In this document: positions 1 to 8,277 of the stretch, piece by piece | How the letters are laid out: the number at the start of each line of letters is the position of its first letter | Numbering within the stretch: position 1 is the stretch's first letter | Origin: Ornithinimicrobium laminariae | GTDB taxonomy: Bacteria; Actinomycetota; Actinomycetes; Actinomycetales; Dermatophilaceae | NCBI RefSeq assembly: GCF_019457945.1 | Contig: NZ_JAHZSU010000002.1 | Location: forward strand, 1-64,000 | DNA length: 64,000 nucleotides | Direction: 5' to 3' | Notes under the pieces: model-generated | The model's database searches: none | Seen by the model: the letters and a program-made list of their open reading frames with translations, nothing else | What the model was told of the DNA's origin: nothing | Position numbers and translations under genes: made by a program

Positions 1-143
<143 letters not shown>

Positions 144-1817
144 CTACTCGTTCAGCGTGATGGTGGAGAACTCCTCAGCCGTCAGCGGGCTGGGGACTAG
201 ACCCTCAACACCTGGGCCAACCACGATGGCCGGCGGGGAGTGCGAAATCGGCAGGCCCGGCAGGTAGTCGTTGATCTCGGCGTTGATCTCCTGATACATC
301 GACTCACGGGTTGCCTCGTCAGCCTCACCATCGGCTGCCTGCAGGTCGGCAGACAGCTGCTCGCCCCACTCGTAGCCGTGGGTGCCGAACTGGTTGTCAT
401 CAGCCTCAAAGAAGGTGCCAATGAAGTTCGCTGGTGAGTTGTAGTCACCAGTCCAACCCAGGAAGTATGCCGGAGCGTCGCCGCTCTGGGTTCCGTCCAG
501 GTAACCACCGGTCCAGGGCTTGGCGACCGGGTTCACCGTGATGCCAACTGCCTCCCAGTCAGAGCGCACCGCGTCGTAGATGCGCTGCGGGTCTGGCATG
601 TAAGGACGGGTGACCTCGGTTGGGTACCAAAGGTCGATCTCTAGGTCTTCCATACCCGCCTCGGCCAGAAGCTCCTCAGCCTTCGCGGGGTCATAGGCAT
701 ACGGTTCAATGTCGGCGTTCCAGCCGGTCACCGTGTCCGGGATGAACTGCGTGGCCAAGGTAGCGCCCTCGGGCAGCTGGCTCTGGATCAAGGTGTCGCG
801 GTCGATCGCGTGGTAAAGCGCTTGGCGAACGCGGTCGTCCGTCAACTCCTCCATGGTGTTGGGGTTGAAGCCCAAGTAGAGGATGTTGAAGGCCGGGCGG
901 ATCTCCACCTGGTTGCCGTCGTCTTCAAGTGCCTGCCAGTCAACCGGGCTCGGCAGGTCGTAGCCGTTAATGGTGCCGGCCTGCAGTTCCTGACGACGTG
1001 CGTTCTCGTCCGAGATCACTCGGAAGATCAGGGTGTCGATGCCCGCTGGCTCGTCGTAGTAGTCGTCGTTGCGGTTCAGCGTGATGGTGCCGTTCGCTGC
1101 TTCATAGGAGTCGAAGGTGAACGGGCCGGTGCCGGTGGGGTGATCCGTGGCGTACTCGGGGAAGACGAATGCTTCACCTTGGGCCGTCACGTCGTCGGCG
1201 TTGTACTCCTCAAGAGCCGTCGGGCTCGAGATGCCGTAGGCCGCCTGACCCAACACGGTGGGGAACTTCGAGGTAACACGGGTGACCTTGACTTCGGCAG
1301 TATAGTCGCCCGTTGCCTCACAAGACTCAAACAGGCTGGGGGTTTCGCTGCCAGCAAATCCGCCAAAGTCGCTGTTCCAGTAGTACGTGACAGCTGAGTT
1401 TTGGCCGATCTCGTTCTGGTTAAACCAGCGGTCGAAGTTGGCGCACACAGCCTCAGCGTTGAAGTCCGTCCCGTCGTGGAACTGCACGTCATCGCGCAGC
1501 TCAAAGGTCCAGGTCAGGCCATCATCTGAACCTTCCCACGACGTTGCCAGACCGGGGCCGACGTCGGCTGTGCCGGGCTCAAACTCGATGAGGTTCTCAT
1601 AGATTTGGCGGGTGACCCGGAACGTCTCACCATCACTGGCGTAGAACGGGTCAAAGGATGCGGGAGCGCCTGCGGCGCCAAAGATGAACGTGCCACCTTC
1701 GCCTGAGGCGGTGCTGCCGCCGTCGCCTCCGTCTTCTCGGTCCGACTCTGCGCACGAAGCCAGAACCAGAGCGAGGCAGGCTGTTCCAACGATGGTCGCG
1801 ACTCTTCGTTGAGTCAT
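144..1817 (-). CDS. ABC transporter substrate-binding lipoprotein, peptide/nickel family (family 5)
   Basis: This is an extracellular solute-binding lipoprotein of the oligopeptide/dipeptide/nickel family (SBP_bac_5). It would capture peptides or similar solutes at the outer membrane face. The 557-residue length is normal for the family. It has a short basic N-terminus, a hydrophobic stretch and the lipobox LASC with Cys22, then a Gly/Ser/Glu-rich linker. A family-like block around FDPFYASDGETFRV is followed by the ATSWEGSDDGLTWTFELRDD region. The start at 1817 is chosen because AAGGAGG lies seven bases upstream; the longer frame to 1847 lacks such a site. No permease or ATPase gene is adjacent inside the window, because the gene ends at the edge. 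The partner genes may lie beyond it, or this may be an orphan binding protein. Confidence 0.9.
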   Translation of the reverse strand: MTQRRVATIVGTACLALVLASCAESDREDGGDGGSTASGEGGTFIFGAAGAPASFDPFYASDGETFRVTRQIYENLIEFEPGTADVGPGLATSWEGSDDGLTWTFELRDDVQFHDGTDFNAEAVCANFDRWFNQNEIGQNSAVTYYWNSDFGGFAGSETPSLFESCEATGDYTAEVKVTRVTSKFPTVLGQAAYGISSPTALEEYNADDVTAQGEAFVFPEYATDHPTGTGPFTFDSYEAANGTITLNRNDDYYDEPAGIDTLIFRVISDENARRQELQAGTINGYDLPSPVDWQALEDDGNQVEIRPAFNILYLGFNPNTMEELTDDRVRQALYHAIDRDTLIQSQLPEGATLATQFIPDTVTGWNADIEPYAYDPAKAEELLAEAGMEDLEIDLWYPTEVTRPYMPDPQRIYDAVRSDWEAVGITVNPVAKPWTGGYLDGTQSGDAPAYFLGWTGDYNSPANFIGTFFEADDNQFGTHGYEWGEQLSADLQAADGEADEATRESMYQEINAEINDYLPGLPISHSPPAIVVGPGVEGLVPSPLTAEEFSTITLNE

Positions 1818-2000
1818 CGTTTCCTCCTTGCGGTCTTCACCAGGCAATGTCCCTGGATCAGCGATGTGAAAAACACAGTGGATGACGCGGACGCTACCCC
1901 CGAGACCCCACAGAATCAGCGCAAACCTGTGACTGTGACTAAATCTTGACCAGCCCTAGGCCGCGCATTGACCTGCTCATTGTGAGCTAGATTCACTCCT

Positions 2001-2804
2001 GTGAGCACGCGAATCCTGGTTATCCAGCACGAAAATGAGTGTCCTATCGGCTTCTTGGGCACTCCCCTCGCCGAGGCTGGCCTGGAAGTCGACTCATTGA
2101 TGGCACACCAGGGGCGACCGATCCCGGCTGCTCTGACCGATCACGATGCGCTGATCGTGCTTGGCGGCGAAATGGGTGCACTTGATGACGACGTGGCACC
2201 CTGGCTGCCTGCGGTTCGGCGGTTGATTGCCGGCACCGTGGGCGCTGGCCTGCCCTACCTCGGGGTATGCCTGGGTCACCAACTTGCCGCCGTTGCCCTG
2301 GGTGGCGAGATCGGCAAGAACCCGGCCGGTCAGGCTCGCGGGCTCACCGCATACCAACCAAATGACGAGGGCCTCGCGGACCCGCTGATGTCTGCGGCCA
2401 GCAGTGGTTCGTTGGCAGTGCAATGGAATGGCGATGTCATCACCCAGATGCCGCCCAGGGCGCAGCCGTTGGCTTTCGCACCCGATGGCTCGATCCAGGC
2501 GGTCCGCTTCGCTCCCCTCGCCTGGGGCGTGCAATTCCACCCAGAGGCCGGAGCCAGCATTTTCCGCAGTTGGACCACCGAGAAGCCCTCGGCTCAGGAA
2601 GCCCGCGCTGATGGCATCGACATTTTCGCGTTGGCCGATGCCATTGAGGCGCACGAGCCATCAATCAAGGAAGAGTGGGCGGGGCTAGCGGCCCGCTTTG
2701 CTCAGGTGGTGGTGGAAAATGCCGCGCAACCGCCGTCGACCCAAATGCGGACCGCTTCGCCTGGCACTAATGGCTCTGATGGTCGGTCCAGCACTCGCGC
2801 CTGA
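2001..2804 (+). CDS. Class I glutamine amidotransferase (GMP synthase-like)
   Basis: This is a stand-alone class I glutamine amidotransferase domain of 267 residues, starting with GTG. The nucleophile elbow GVCLGHQL places the catalytic cysteine at residue 90. The motif WGVQFHPEA gives His180 and Glu182, so the triad is complete. Such proteins resemble the GuaA amidotransferase domain and hydrolyse glutamine or gamma-glutamyl compounds; the acceptor cannot be told from sequence. The last 34 codons (2702-2804) overlap convergently with the end of the iron ABC ATPase gene on the other strand. The C-terminal tail there is low in complexity (Ser/Thr/Gly-rich) and probably not catalytic. Confidence 0.85.
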   Translation: MSTRILVIQHENECPIGFLGTPLAEAGLEVDSLMAHQGRPIPAALTDHDALIVLGGEMGALDDDVAPWLPAVRRLIAGTVGAGLPYLGVCLGHQLAAVALGGEIGKNPAGQARGLTAYQPNDEGLADPLMSAASSGSLAVQWNGDVITQMPPRAQPLAFAPDGSIQAVRFAPLAWGVQFHPEAGASIFRSWTTEKPSAQEARADGIDIFALADAIEAHEPSIKEEWAGLAARFAQVVVENAAQPPSTQMRTASPGTNGSDGRSSTRA

Positions 2805-3760
2805 GCCGGCTGACCGTCGACACTGAGCGTGATCAGCGCGTCGTGCCCGTGATAAGCAACTGACTCGACCTTGGCCGACTTGGCATCTGGCGGGGCGCCC
2901 TGATTGGCGCGCGCAATTTGGACCTGTTCGGGCCGGATCAACACTTCTTGACGCCCATTGACTGGTGTCCCGCTCCGCAGCCAGATTGGCCCCACCGCGG
3001 TCAACGCTCGCTCGTTGGCCAACTTTTCCTGCACCGGCAGCACCATGGCCTCACCAACAAAACGGCCAACCCAGGGGTCCACTGGATGGCGGTAAATCTC
3101 GGTCGGGGTGCCCACTTGGCGGATCCGACCATCGGCCATCACCGCGACTGAATCTGCCATCGACAGGGCTTCACTTTGATCGTGCGTGACCAGCAGCGTC
3201 GTGGCCCCGTCGCTAGTCAGGGCTTGCTTGATGTCGTCACGCAATTCGGCCCGCAACGAGGCATCCAGCGCGCTAAACGGCTCGTCCAACAGCACCAACG
3301 GCGGGTGGGGCGCCAACGCGCGAGCCACAGCCACCCGTTGCTGCTGACCACCGGAAAGCTCATGCGGCATCCGAGCACCCATGCCAGCCAAGCCCACCAA
3401 CTCCAGGCACTCATCGACGCGCCCGCGGTGCTTGCGGCCGCCGCCCTTGAGGCCAAAAGCGACGTTGGCGGCAACCGTGAGGTGCGGGAAGAGCGCGCCA
3501 TCTTGCGGGACGATCGCCACCTGGCGTCGGTGCGCGGGCATGTGGACGCCGGGCAAGGTCACGACGCGATGACCCAACGAAATGCGGCCGCGGTCGATGC
3601 GCTCAAACCCAGCGATACACCGAAGCAGCGTAGTTTTGCCACAACCTGAAGGGCCAAGCACGGCCATGAAGTCGCCGGTTGCCATGTCGAGATTGATGTC
3701 TTGCAAGGCGGCAACGTCACCGAACGACTTGCCAACGTTGGCAATCTGCACATCGGTCAT
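2702..3760 (-). CDS. fbpC: Ferric-iron ABC transporter ATP-binding protein
   Basis: This is the ATPase of an FbpABC/AfuABC-type ferric-iron importer, 352 residues. Walker A GPSGCGKTT is at residues 36-44, the signature is LSGGQQQRVAVARA, Walker B is LVLLDEPFSALD and the switch is THDQSEA. A C-terminal TOBE-like region follows, with VLIRPEQVQIA. Its ATG overlaps the permease stop by four bases (ATGA, 3757-3760), so the two are translationally coupled. The gene is the last of three on the minus strand (binding protein, permease, ATPase). The metal assignment rests on the neighbouring ferric-binding-type lipoprotein and the upstream DtxR-like box. The related CysA/PotA families share these motifs, so the substrate is inferred. 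Confidence 0.85.
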   Translation of the reverse strand: MTDVQIANVGKSFGDVAALQDINLDMATGDFMAVLGPSGCGKTTLLRCIAGFERIDRGRISLGHRVVTLPGVHMPAHRRQVAIVPQDGALFPHLTVAANVAFGLKGGGRKHRGRVDECLELVGLAGMGARMPHELSGGQQQRVAVARALAPHPPLVLLDEPFSALDASLRAELRDDIKQALTSDGATTLLVTHDQSEALSMADSVAVMADGRIRQVGTPTEIYRHPVDPWVGRFVGEAMVLPVQEKLANERALTAVGPIWLRSGTPVNGRQEVLIRPEQVQIARANQGAPPDAKSAKVESVAYHGHDALITLSVDGQPAQARVLDRPSEPLVPGEAVRIWVDGGCAAFSTTT

Positions 3761-5298
3761 TGGGTTTCCACCACCTTGATCTTGGTCGGTTGCTTAGCCA
3801 GCTTCGGCCCGGCGCTGATGCCACTGCGCCTCGCTAGCAGCCAGGTAGGCAGCGCGGCGAGGATCACGAGCAGGAAGGCTAGCGGAGCGGCCTCGGCATA
3901 GCGTTGCACACCGGTGGCCTGCCACAACTCAGTGGCCAAGGTATCGAGGCCGGTTGGGCGTAACAGCAGGGTCGCCGGCAACTCTTTCATACAGGTCAGG
4001 AACACAAGGGCAGCTCCGGCGCCGATCCCGGGCAGGGTCAACGGCAAAGTGACTTTGCGGAAGACCGCGCTGCGAGAGTAGCCCAGCGATTGGGCCACTT
4101 CGTCTAGCGATGGCGGTGCTTGTGCGGCGGCCCCGGCCACCGCGGCGACTGCGAGAGGCAAGAACAGTGTGGCGTAGGCCAGTGCCAACAGCGCCGTCGT
4201 TTGATAGAGCGGCAGGGCGACGGTGACACCGAAAAAGACCAGCGATAGGCCAACGACGATGCCCGGCAAGCTATGGGCCAGGTATGCGGCGCCTTCGAGA
4301 GCGCGACTGAGTTTGCCTGGATAGCGGGCCACCAAGATGCCAACCGGCAGTGCAAGCGCCAGAGTCAAGGCCGTCCCAGCGGCTGAAACGGCGAGGGAGC
4401 CACCCGCGGCGGCGGCTATGTCGGCCAGGCTGTCGGCTTGCGAAACGCCTTCGTCCACCCACCGCAGCATCGAAAGGGCTGGGACGCCGAGGGCGGCAAG
4501 CAAAACGAGAGACATCGCGGCCAGTCCGGCCAACCGCCCCCAGCCCAGGTCCGCCGGGGCGCTCGCAGATCGTGCGCCGCTGCTGACATACCGTGCTCCG
4601 CGGCGGCGGGTCCATGACTCGGCGCCCAGAATGACCAGGGTAATCAGCAGGAGCAGAGTGGAGAGCGAGAGAGCCCCGATGCGGTCGAAGCCAGCGGAAA
4701 ACGCGGTGAAGACGGCGCGCGTGAAGGTGTCCACCCGCAGGATCGACACGGCGCCAAAGTCAGCCAACACATACAAGGTGGCGAGCAACCCGCCGCCGGC
4801 GATGGCTGGCCGGACCTGCGGCAAAGTGACCCGCCACAGGGTTCCCCAGGCGTTGTAGCCCAGGGAGCGAGCGACTTCTTCTTGACCCCGGTCAGCACCC
4901 GAGAGGGCTGCGGCGACCGGCAGGTAGACATACGGATAGGTGTAGAGCGTCAGCACTACTGCTGCCGCGACGAAACCCTCAAACCTGGCTGAATCGGACC
5001 AGAGATCGGCCACCGACACCCAGGTGAAGGCCGCTACATAACTGGGCACAGCGAGCGGCAGAGCCATCATCACCGCGAAAAACCGGCGGCCGGGCACATT
5101 CGTGCGAGTGACCAGGTAGGCCGATCCGACGCCGATTGCCAAGCAGGCCAGCGCCACGACCAGCGCCAGCAGCACACTCGTGGTGGCCAACTCAGCGACG
5201 CGTGCGGTGGCGATGCGCTCCCACCACGCCGTCAAACCAGCCTGGCCGGTGCGCAGGAGCAAATAGAACAGCGGAATCAACGCAACCGCCGTGGCCAC
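3757..5298 (-). CDS. fbpB: Ferric-iron ABC transporter permease (FbpB-like, duplicated)
   Basis: This is the membrane permease of the ferric-iron importer, 513 residues with about 12 hydrophobic segments. The long form carries two fused BPD_transp_1 halves. Each half has an EAA-type loop contacting the ATPase: EVARSLGYNAWGTLWRVTLP in the first, and EVAQSLGYSRSAVFRKVTLP in the second. The start is uncertain. The GTG at 5298 falls inside the first hydrophobic segment, and the in-frame codons upstream (up to the binding-protein stop region) also encode hydrophobic residues but offer no ATG, GTG or TTG. Either the first helix is shortened or a non-standard start is used. The gene follows the binding-protein gene by about 40 bases. 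Confidence 0.85.
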   Translation of the reverse strand: MATAVALIPLFYLLLRTGQAGLTAWWERIATARVAELATTSVLLALVVALACLAIGVGSAYLVTRTNVPGRRFFAVMMALPLAVPSYVAAFTWVSVADLWSDSARFEGFVAAAVVLTLYTYPYVYLPVAAALSGADRGQEEVARSLGYNAWGTLWRVTLPQVRPAIAGGGLLATLYVLADFGAVSILRVDTFTRAVFTAFSAGFDRIGALSLSTLLLLITLVILGAESWTRRRGARYVSSGARSASAPADLGWGRLAGLAAMSLVLLAALGVPALSMLRWVDEGVSQADSLADIAAAAGGSLAVSAAGTALTLALALPVGILVARYPGKLSRALEGAAYLAHSLPGIVVGLSLVFFGVTVALPLYQTTALLALAYATLFLPLAVAAVAGAAAQAPPSLDEVAQSLGYSRSAVFRKVTLPLTLPGIGAGAALVFLTCMKELPATLLLRPTGLDTLATELWQATGVQRYAEAAPLAFLLVILAALPTWLLARRSGISAGPKLAKQPTKIKVVETQ

Positions 5299-5339
5299 GA
5301 GGGCCCCGGCGGTTAGCGCTAACGGTGTGTGACGAGCGG

Positions 5340-6404
5340 TCAGGAAAGACCCGCTTCGCTGATCATCTGGACCGTGGTCTGCAGGTCTTCGAGATCGTTC
5401 AGGTCAATGTCGGGGACGTCAAGGGAGTCCAGCGTGGGCAGGCTCTCTTCGGCGTCGACCCCTTCAACCAGCGGGTATTCGTGGGTGGCGCTGCGGAAGT
5501 ATTCCTGGCCAGGGGTGCTGAGCAGGTAATCGACGAGGGCCTGAGCATCGCCGTCGCTCTGCTCGCCGACCAGGCCAACACCGGAGATGTTGACCAGACC
5601 GCCCGTGTCGCCACCTTCGAAGAAGTAGTTAACTGCGTCAAGCTCGTCGACCTCAACGCCCTGCTCATCGGCCAGCTCGAAGAGATAGTAATGGTTGACC
5701 AGGCCGACATCGATCGCGCCGTCGTTGACATCAGCAACGATCATGCCGTTCTTTTCGCGGATCTGCGGGTCGTTGGCGGCGAGGTCGGACAGCCACTGCT
5801 CCGTCACCTCATCGCCTTCTTGCACGCGCATAGCGGTCACGAACGACTGGAACGAAGCATTGGTCGGAGCAACACCGACGCGGCCTTCCCACTCTGGCTC
5901 AACGAGGTCGAACACCGAGTCAGGCAGTTCCGAAGCGTCGACGTTGCGCTCGTTGTAGATGAGGACGCGAGCACGGCCAGTGACGCCAACCCAGGAGCCA
6001 TCGGCCGACTGGTAGGTCGAAGACACGGAGTCAAGGGTTTCGGCCGGAAGATCGGTCAGCATGCCCTCGCTGGCGACGGCGCCCAAAGCGCCTGCGTCCT
6101 GAGCCAGGAACAGGTCGGCGGGTGAGTTGTCGCCCTCTTCGAGCAACTGTGCGGCAATCTCGGCGGTGTTGCCGTAGCGGACCTTGACCTCGATGCCGGT
6201 CTCTGCGGTGAAGTCATCCAGGACGGGCTGAACCAGCTCTTCGTTGCGGCCCGAGTAGAGCGTCAGAGTTGAGTCGCTAGCCGCGGTGGCGGTAGTGCCG
6301 TCGCTGCTCGAGGCGGTCGTTTCCTCATCTGAGGTTGAGCAACCAGCCAAGCCCACCGAGGCGGCGAGCGTTGCGAGCATGAAGTTGCGGGCACGTGCGG
6401 TCAT
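5340..6404 (-). CDS. fbpA: Ferric-iron ABC transporter substrate-binding lipoprotein
   Basis: This is a family 1 binding protein of the FbpA/FutA type, which captures Fe(III) outside the cell for the permease encoded next. It has 354 residues from the ATG at 6404, chosen because AAGGAG lies six bases upstream. The signal peptide ends in lipobox LAGC with Cys22. The mature protein opens with LTLYSGRNEELVQPVLDDF, typical of the family, and contains NHYYLFEL with the adjacent tyrosines expected to bind iron. It is the first gene of the operon. A 19-base DtxR/IdeR-like sequence sits 34 bases upstream (6438-6456), so iron repression is likely. Confidence 0.9.
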   Translation of the reverse strand: MTARARNFMLATLAASVGLAGCSTSDEETTASSSDGTTATAASDSTLTLYSGRNEELVQPVLDDFTAETGIEVKVRYGNTAEIAAQLLEEGDNSPADLFLAQDAGALGAVASEGMLTDLPAETLDSVSSTYQSADGSWVGVTGRARVLIYNERNVDASELPDSVFDLVEPEWEGRVGVAPTNASFQSFVTAMRVQEGDEVTEQWLSDLAANDPQIREKNGMIVADVNDGAIDVGLVNHYYLFELADEQGVEVDELDAVNYFFEGGDTGGLVNISGVGLVGEQSDGDAQALVDYLLSTPGQEYFRSATHEYPLVEGVDAEESLPTLDSLDVPDIDLNDLEDLQTTVQMISEAGLS

Positions 6405-6437
6405 GGGTGTCTCCTTGCGAGGCACTGGCAGAGTCGG

Positions 6438-6456
6438 TTAGGCAAGGGTTACCTCA
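6438..6456 (-). promoter_or_regulatory. DtxR/IdeR-like iron box
   Basis: The 19-mer TTAGGCAAGGGTTACCTCA matches the known DtxR/IdeR consensus (TTAGGTTAGGCTAACCTAA) at 14 of 19 positions by eye, with both TTAGG and ACCT half-sites present. It lies 34 bases before the ferric-binding lipoprotein gene, where a repressor site is expected. It could also influence the divergent antiporter gene at 6597. Confidence 0.65.
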
Positions 6457-6596
6457 TCACAAAGATGGACCTCAAAGCAATTTCGGCAGCACTTCATGAC
6501 TTTATTCACTGAGCTCTGACCGGCAAGTAGGGGTGACTCGGTAGATTAAACTCAGCGCAACCCCTGCACTCCCCGGCAACGATGAAGGGCTCCACC

Positions 6597-8192
6597 ATGG
6601 CGACCGTGTCGATGTACTTGGCCGTCACGTTTGTTGCGGCGATGGTCGCAGTCGCTATTCGACTCCCCCCGTTAGTTGGATTTTTGGCCGCCGGCTTTGT
6701 GCTCAATGGCATTGGTGTCGAGCAGTTTGATGCCCTCACCACGCTCGCCGACCTGGGTGTCACGTTGCTGTTGTTTGGCATCGGGCTCAAGTTGGATGTG
6801 CGCAGCCTGATCAAGCGAGAGGTATGGCTCACCTCGGCGGCCCACATGGGCCTCACCGTCGTGATCGGCCTAGGTTTGCTCGCCGCGGTGAACCTGCTCA
6901 GCCTTCCGCTGCTGGCCCGCACGGACTTCGGCGCCTTAGTGCTCATCGCGTTTGCCTTGTCGTTCTCCAGCACCGTGTTCGTTGTCAAGGTGCTTTCTGG
7001 TCGCAGCGAATCGCAGTCACACTACGGACGCGTCGCGATCGGCGTGCTGATCATGCAAGACATCGCCGCAGTGGTCTTTTTAACCGCGTTGAAAGGCAGT
7101 CCGCCCAGCCCGTGGGCCTTGGCGTTGTTGCTCCTGATCCCCGGCGCCTGGGTGATCCGCAAGGTCTGGGACATGGTGCCGCACGGTGAGATGCAGGCGC
7201 TCTTTGGCATCGTGATGGCACTCGTGCCTGGGTATGCCGCGTTCGAGTTGGTGGGGTTGAAGGGCGACTTGGGCGCCCTCATCGTTGGTGCGCTGCTGGC
7301 TGGCCACCCCGCCGCTGGGGAGCTCTCCAAGAGCCTGTTCACGATCAAAGAACTGTTGCTGGTTGGCTTTTTTATCTCGATCGGATTGGGCGCTATGCCG
7401 ACCGGTGAGTCGATCGTGATCGCCATCTTGTTGATGGTGCTGATCCCGATCAAGACGGCTAGCTACTTCTTCCTGTTGGCCTGGCAGCGACTCGGGCATC
7501 GCTCAGCCATCCTGACCAGTTTGGCGCTGGGCAACTTCTCCGAGTTTGCGCTGATCGTTGCTGCTGTCGGCGTCGAAGGCGGACTGATTGATGAGCAATG
7601 GCTCGTTGTGCTGTCGGTGGCCGTTGCTCTGTCTTTCGTGATCTCAGCCATCACCAACCGCACCGAAAGCAAGATCGTGTCAGTGCTCGTTCCCCGCCTT
7701 CCGATGCAAGACGCCACCACTCTGCACCCCGAAGACCGGCCAATCGACCTTAGTCGGGGCAACGCCGTCGTGCTCGGCATGGGCCGGATTGGCCGCGCGG
7801 CTTATCACCAGTTGGAAGAGGAGTATGGCCAGCGCGTTGTTGGCGTGGAGAACAACATCAACCGGGTGCAGGAGTTGGTGGCTTATGGGCTCGATGTGCA
7901 AGAGGCCGATGCCACCGACGCGGCGTTCTGGGAGCGGGTGTCAATGGCCAACAACGTGCGGCTCGTCGTGCTGGCGATGCCATTCCACGGGTCCAACCTG
8001 GCTGCGCTGCGCAACTTGCGCGACAGCGACTTCGCGGGTCGGGTCGCAGCCGTCGCGCAATATGACGACGAGGTCGCCGACGTGAAAGCACTTGGAGCTG
8101 ACTCGGTGCTCCAGCTCTATAGCGGCGCTGGCATCCAGTTGGCTGATGAGGCGTTTGAGGTCATCGCACAGGACAAGCCACCTTCGCTGTAG
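6597..8192 (+). CDS. Cation:proton antiporter, CPA2/KefB type with RCK (TrkA-N) domain
   Basis: This is a monovalent cation:proton antiporter of the CPA2 family (KefB/KefC/YbaL-like), expected to exchange K+ or Na+ for protons at the inner membrane. The first 370 or so residues form about 12 hydrophobic helices, including the family-like stretches LTTLADLGVTLLLFGIGLKLD and SLALGNFSEFALIV. A cytosolic Rossmann domain (TrkA-N/RCK) follows, with the nucleotide-binding motif GMGRIG and acidic strand end GVENNINR. The ATG at 6597 has GAAGGG about seven bases upstream and is preferred to the in-frame ATG at 6582. The gene is divergent from the iron operon. Ion specificity cannot be read from sequence. 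Confidence 0.87.
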   Translation: MATVSMYLAVTFVAAMVAVAIRLPPLVGFLAAGFVLNGIGVEQFDALTTLADLGVTLLLFGIGLKLDVRSLIKREVWLTSAAHMGLTVVIGLGLLAAVNLLSLPLLARTDFGALVLIAFALSFSSTVFVVKVLSGRSESQSHYGRVAIGVLIMQDIAAVVFLTALKGSPPSPWALALLLLIPGAWVIRKVWDMVPHGEMQALFGIVMALVPGYAAFELVGLKGDLGALIVGALLAGHPAAGELSKSLFTIKELLLVGFFISIGLGAMPTGESIVIAILLMVLIPIKTASYFFLLAWQRLGHRSAILTSLALGNFSEFALIVAAVGVEGGLIDEQWLVVLSVAVALSFVISAITNRTESKIVSVLVPRLPMQDATTLHPEDRPIDLSRGNAVVLGMGRIGRAAYHQLEEEYGQRVVGVENNINRVQELVAYGLDVQEADATDAAFWERVSMANNVRLVVLAMPFHGSNLAALRNLRDSDFAGRVAAVAQYDDEVADVKALGADSVLQLYSGAGIQLADEAFEVIAQDKPPSL

Positions 8193-8277
8193 CCGATCCT
8201 GTTGCCCGCCCATACTTCACTGCGGTGCGACTCCCCTGCGGCTCGCTCCACCTATGTTGAAGCTGCCGAGTCCTTAC

